Positions 62,695-64,000 of a DNA stretch of 64,000 nt are shown here, in pieces. The stretch is from assembly GCF_000938305.1 (NCBI RefSeq), contig NZ_JYMT01000038.1:492379-556378 (forward strand). Direction: 5' to 3'. Position numbers and translations under genes: made by a program. The notes beneath the pieces were generated by a model, which ran no database searches, was not told the origin of the DNA, and was given only the letters and a program-made list of their open reading frames with translations. This stretch comes from Bradyrhizobium sp. LTSP885 (GTDB taxonomy: Bacteria > Pseudomonadota > Alphaproteobacteria > Rhizobiales > Xanthobacteraceae). Numbering within the stretch: position 1 is the first letter of the stretch; every line of letters starts with the position of its first letter.

Positions 62695-64000
62695 CCCATA
62701 GGCGCTAAGATAGTTTGATCATGGCCTGATAGCGGCGTTTACGTCTGGGAGGCTCGCGCAGATGTCGTTGGAGAGCGAGGCTGGCTCTGCGCAGACGCGC
62801 GATTGTGGGCTGGGGAATGATGGCTTGGAGCAGGGAGGCGATGAGCTGACGGAGCAGGCGCCATGCTGCAGGTCTGGTTAGGCGGCTTCGGCCAAGCGGG
62901 GAGAGTCCTCGAGTTCGTCGACAAGCGGCTCGAGCAGAAGAATGATCAGCAGGTGAGCGAGGATATGGGGTCTGGCAGACCGCTCGTCAGTTCCTGGAGG
63001 TCCTTTCAAGCCAATCAGGCTCTTCAGCCGCTTGAAGCCGAGTTCGATCCGCCATCGCAGCCGGTAAAGGGCAAGCAGATCAGCGGTTGTGAAGTCCTCG
63101 GGCTTGAGCGAGGTCACCAGGATCACCCAATCCGCAGCATCAAGCGTTTGCCTGGAGAGACGATGGCCTCCCTTCTGAGCCGTCCTGCGTGCCTTGCGCC
63201 GTGCAGCCTGAGCCGCATCTGCAGGTTTCTTGACGGCAACCAAACGCACAGCAAGCGGTGCTCCACCAGACTTGCGTTTTACCCAGATCGGCCGGTCGAT
63301 GATGCCGCGTGCCGCGGCCTTGCGCAGTTCGGCGACGAGATCGATCAGATTGCCTTTGCGATCCAGCCAACAAGCGCTCTTCCAGCCCGAGCGGATCACG
63401 AAGTCCGCACCGGCCTCGACCAGATACGCCATGCGCTCCGGCTGCAGATAGGCGCGGTCGGCAAGACGGATCTCGCCGGCAATCAGCGGGATCCGGTCCA
63501 GCGTCTCGCCCGCGCGTTCGTCGGTCAGCTCGAAGTGACCAAAACGTTCTTGCGGAAGATCGAACGCACTGTGGATGCGCCACACCGCATTCTTCTGCCT
63601 GCCGCCGGTTCCAGCTTTTGGGACCGTCGTGGCGTCAACGATGCGGATCAGTCGACCGCGGCTTGCCTTCGGCGCACCGCTCGCAAGTGCCCGGCCTATC
63701 AGCTGTGCAAGCCAATCCCCGGACTGACGCAGCCGGTATAACAGAGCCACGTTGGAGATATCGACAAGGCCCACCGAAGTCGCCCATGCCGCCGTCAACC
63801 GCAGACCTCTCGTGCCCAGGCAATACGCAAGGATCAGCCGCAGCAGATCGACTGCATTGCTGATCTCGCGCGGGCGAACAAACGCCTTCGTCTCCCGCGC
63901 GCCAGCCTCCAGAGCCTCAGCTCCGCCCAGCCGCGAAACAACACGCGCCCAGTCTTCGTTCACAAGCGATTCGTTTCTCATCTCTTCTTGGAATCACACG
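62695..64000 (-). mobile_element. IS4-like insertion sequence (right end outside the window)
   Basis: Composition and repeat structure break near 62694, and the only gene from there to the window edge is a full-length transposase. The left end would be near 62695-62710, followed by about 170 non-coding bases; the inverted repeats and target duplication cannot be verified because the other end is outside the window. Confidence 0.6.
62878..63981 (-). CDS. IS4-family DDE transposase
   Basis: 367 aa. N-terminal helical part (ISNAVDLLRLILAYCLGTRG), then DDE core: IRIVDATTVPK (D1), RLADRAYLQPERM (D2), and YRLRWRIELGFKRLKS (E, in the IS4 YREK-like position). Start codon ATG 63981. The frame is intact, so it may be active. 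It moves the element by cut-and-paste. The window has no other transposase. Confidence 0.9.
   Translation of the reverse strand: MRNESLVNEDWARVVSRLGGAEALEAGARETKAFVRPREISNAVDLLRLILAYCLGTRGLRLTAAWATSVGLVDISNVALLYRLRQSGDWLAQLIGRALASGAPKASRGRLIRIVDATTVPKAGTGGRQKNAVWRIHSAFDLPQERFGHFELTDERAGETLDRIPLIAGEIRLADRAYLQPERMAYLVEAGADFVIRSGWKSACWLDRKGNLIDLVAELRKAAARGIIDRPIWVKRKSGGAPLAVRLVAVKKPADAAQAARRKARRTAQKGGHRLSRQTLDAADWVILVTSLKPEDFTTADLLALYRLRWRIELGFKRLKSLIGLKGPPGTDERSARPHILAHLLIILLLEPLVDELEDSPRLAEAA

Overview
The window is GC-rich chromosomal DNA from an alphaproteobacterium, most likely Bradyrhizobium or a close relative in the Nitrobacteraceae. The evidence is the PhyR-NepR-EcfG stress module, the urt-ure gene order with a Tat-exported UrtA, a fused CysN-CysC, and several families of palindromic intergenic repeats of the rhizobial kind. 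No tRNA, rRNA, CRISPR array or prophage was seen. The only mobile element is an IS4-like transposase gene at the right edge.

Layout. 1-5 kb: a cut glycosyltransferase-87 gene, a PAP2 phosphatase, a fatty acid hydroxylase-type membrane enzyme, and a small Tad/Flp pilus remnant (a secretin-N-like protein and two TadE/G pseudopilins). 5-7.3 kb (minus strand): an RNA helicase, a second-type IF-1 and a cold shock protein. 7.3-20.1 kb: a nitrogen-scavenging block in which a near-perfect sigma-54 promoter precedes urtABCDE (urea ABC importer), then ureD-ureA-ureB-[HD hydrolase]-ureC-[two ABM monooxygenases]-ureE-ureF-ureG. The imported urea is hydrolysed by a nickel urease assembled by UreDEFG.

20.5-26.6 kb: the general stress response core, with a CHASE-like/HWE histidine kinase whose N box is degenerate, ecfG, nepR, phyR, small membrane or hypothetical proteins, an RHH regulator and a GAF histidine kinase. 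26.7-27.7 kb: a fluoride riboswitch followed by a 57-aa membrane protein and crcB. 27.8-36.9 kb: accessory genes, including a 1209-aa AIDA/RTX-like repeat protein and an ExoD protein. 37-41.4 kb: envelope genes (holin-like, DUF883, AI-2E permease, L,D-transpeptidase, DUF2865, 50-aa membrane protein). 41.4-43.6 kb: malate synthase G.

43.7-55.4 kb: complete sulfate assimilation. cysD and cysNC diverge from cysG-DUF2849-cysI-DUF934-cysH, followed by the sulfate importer sbp-cysT-cysW-cysA. 55.4-64 kb: NTF2-like proteins, a CAP lipoprotein, a patatin with 3-hydroxybutyrate dehydrogenase, a flippase, a DsbD N-domain protein, YqgE, and the IS element lying inside a palindromic repeat.

The most notable pattern is a local EcfG regulon. 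Reading both strands for the EcfG promoter (GGAAC, 16-17 bases, CGTT) finds six perfect matches, each just upstream of a gene: at 24359, 24988, 39564 and 41150 (plus) and at 38228 and 39505 (minus). One-mismatch versions lie in the phyR/nepR intergenic region. These promoters fix start codons, reveal two genes under 60 codons, and link the stress sigma factor to a set of small membrane proteins and envelope enzymes 1-18 kb away.
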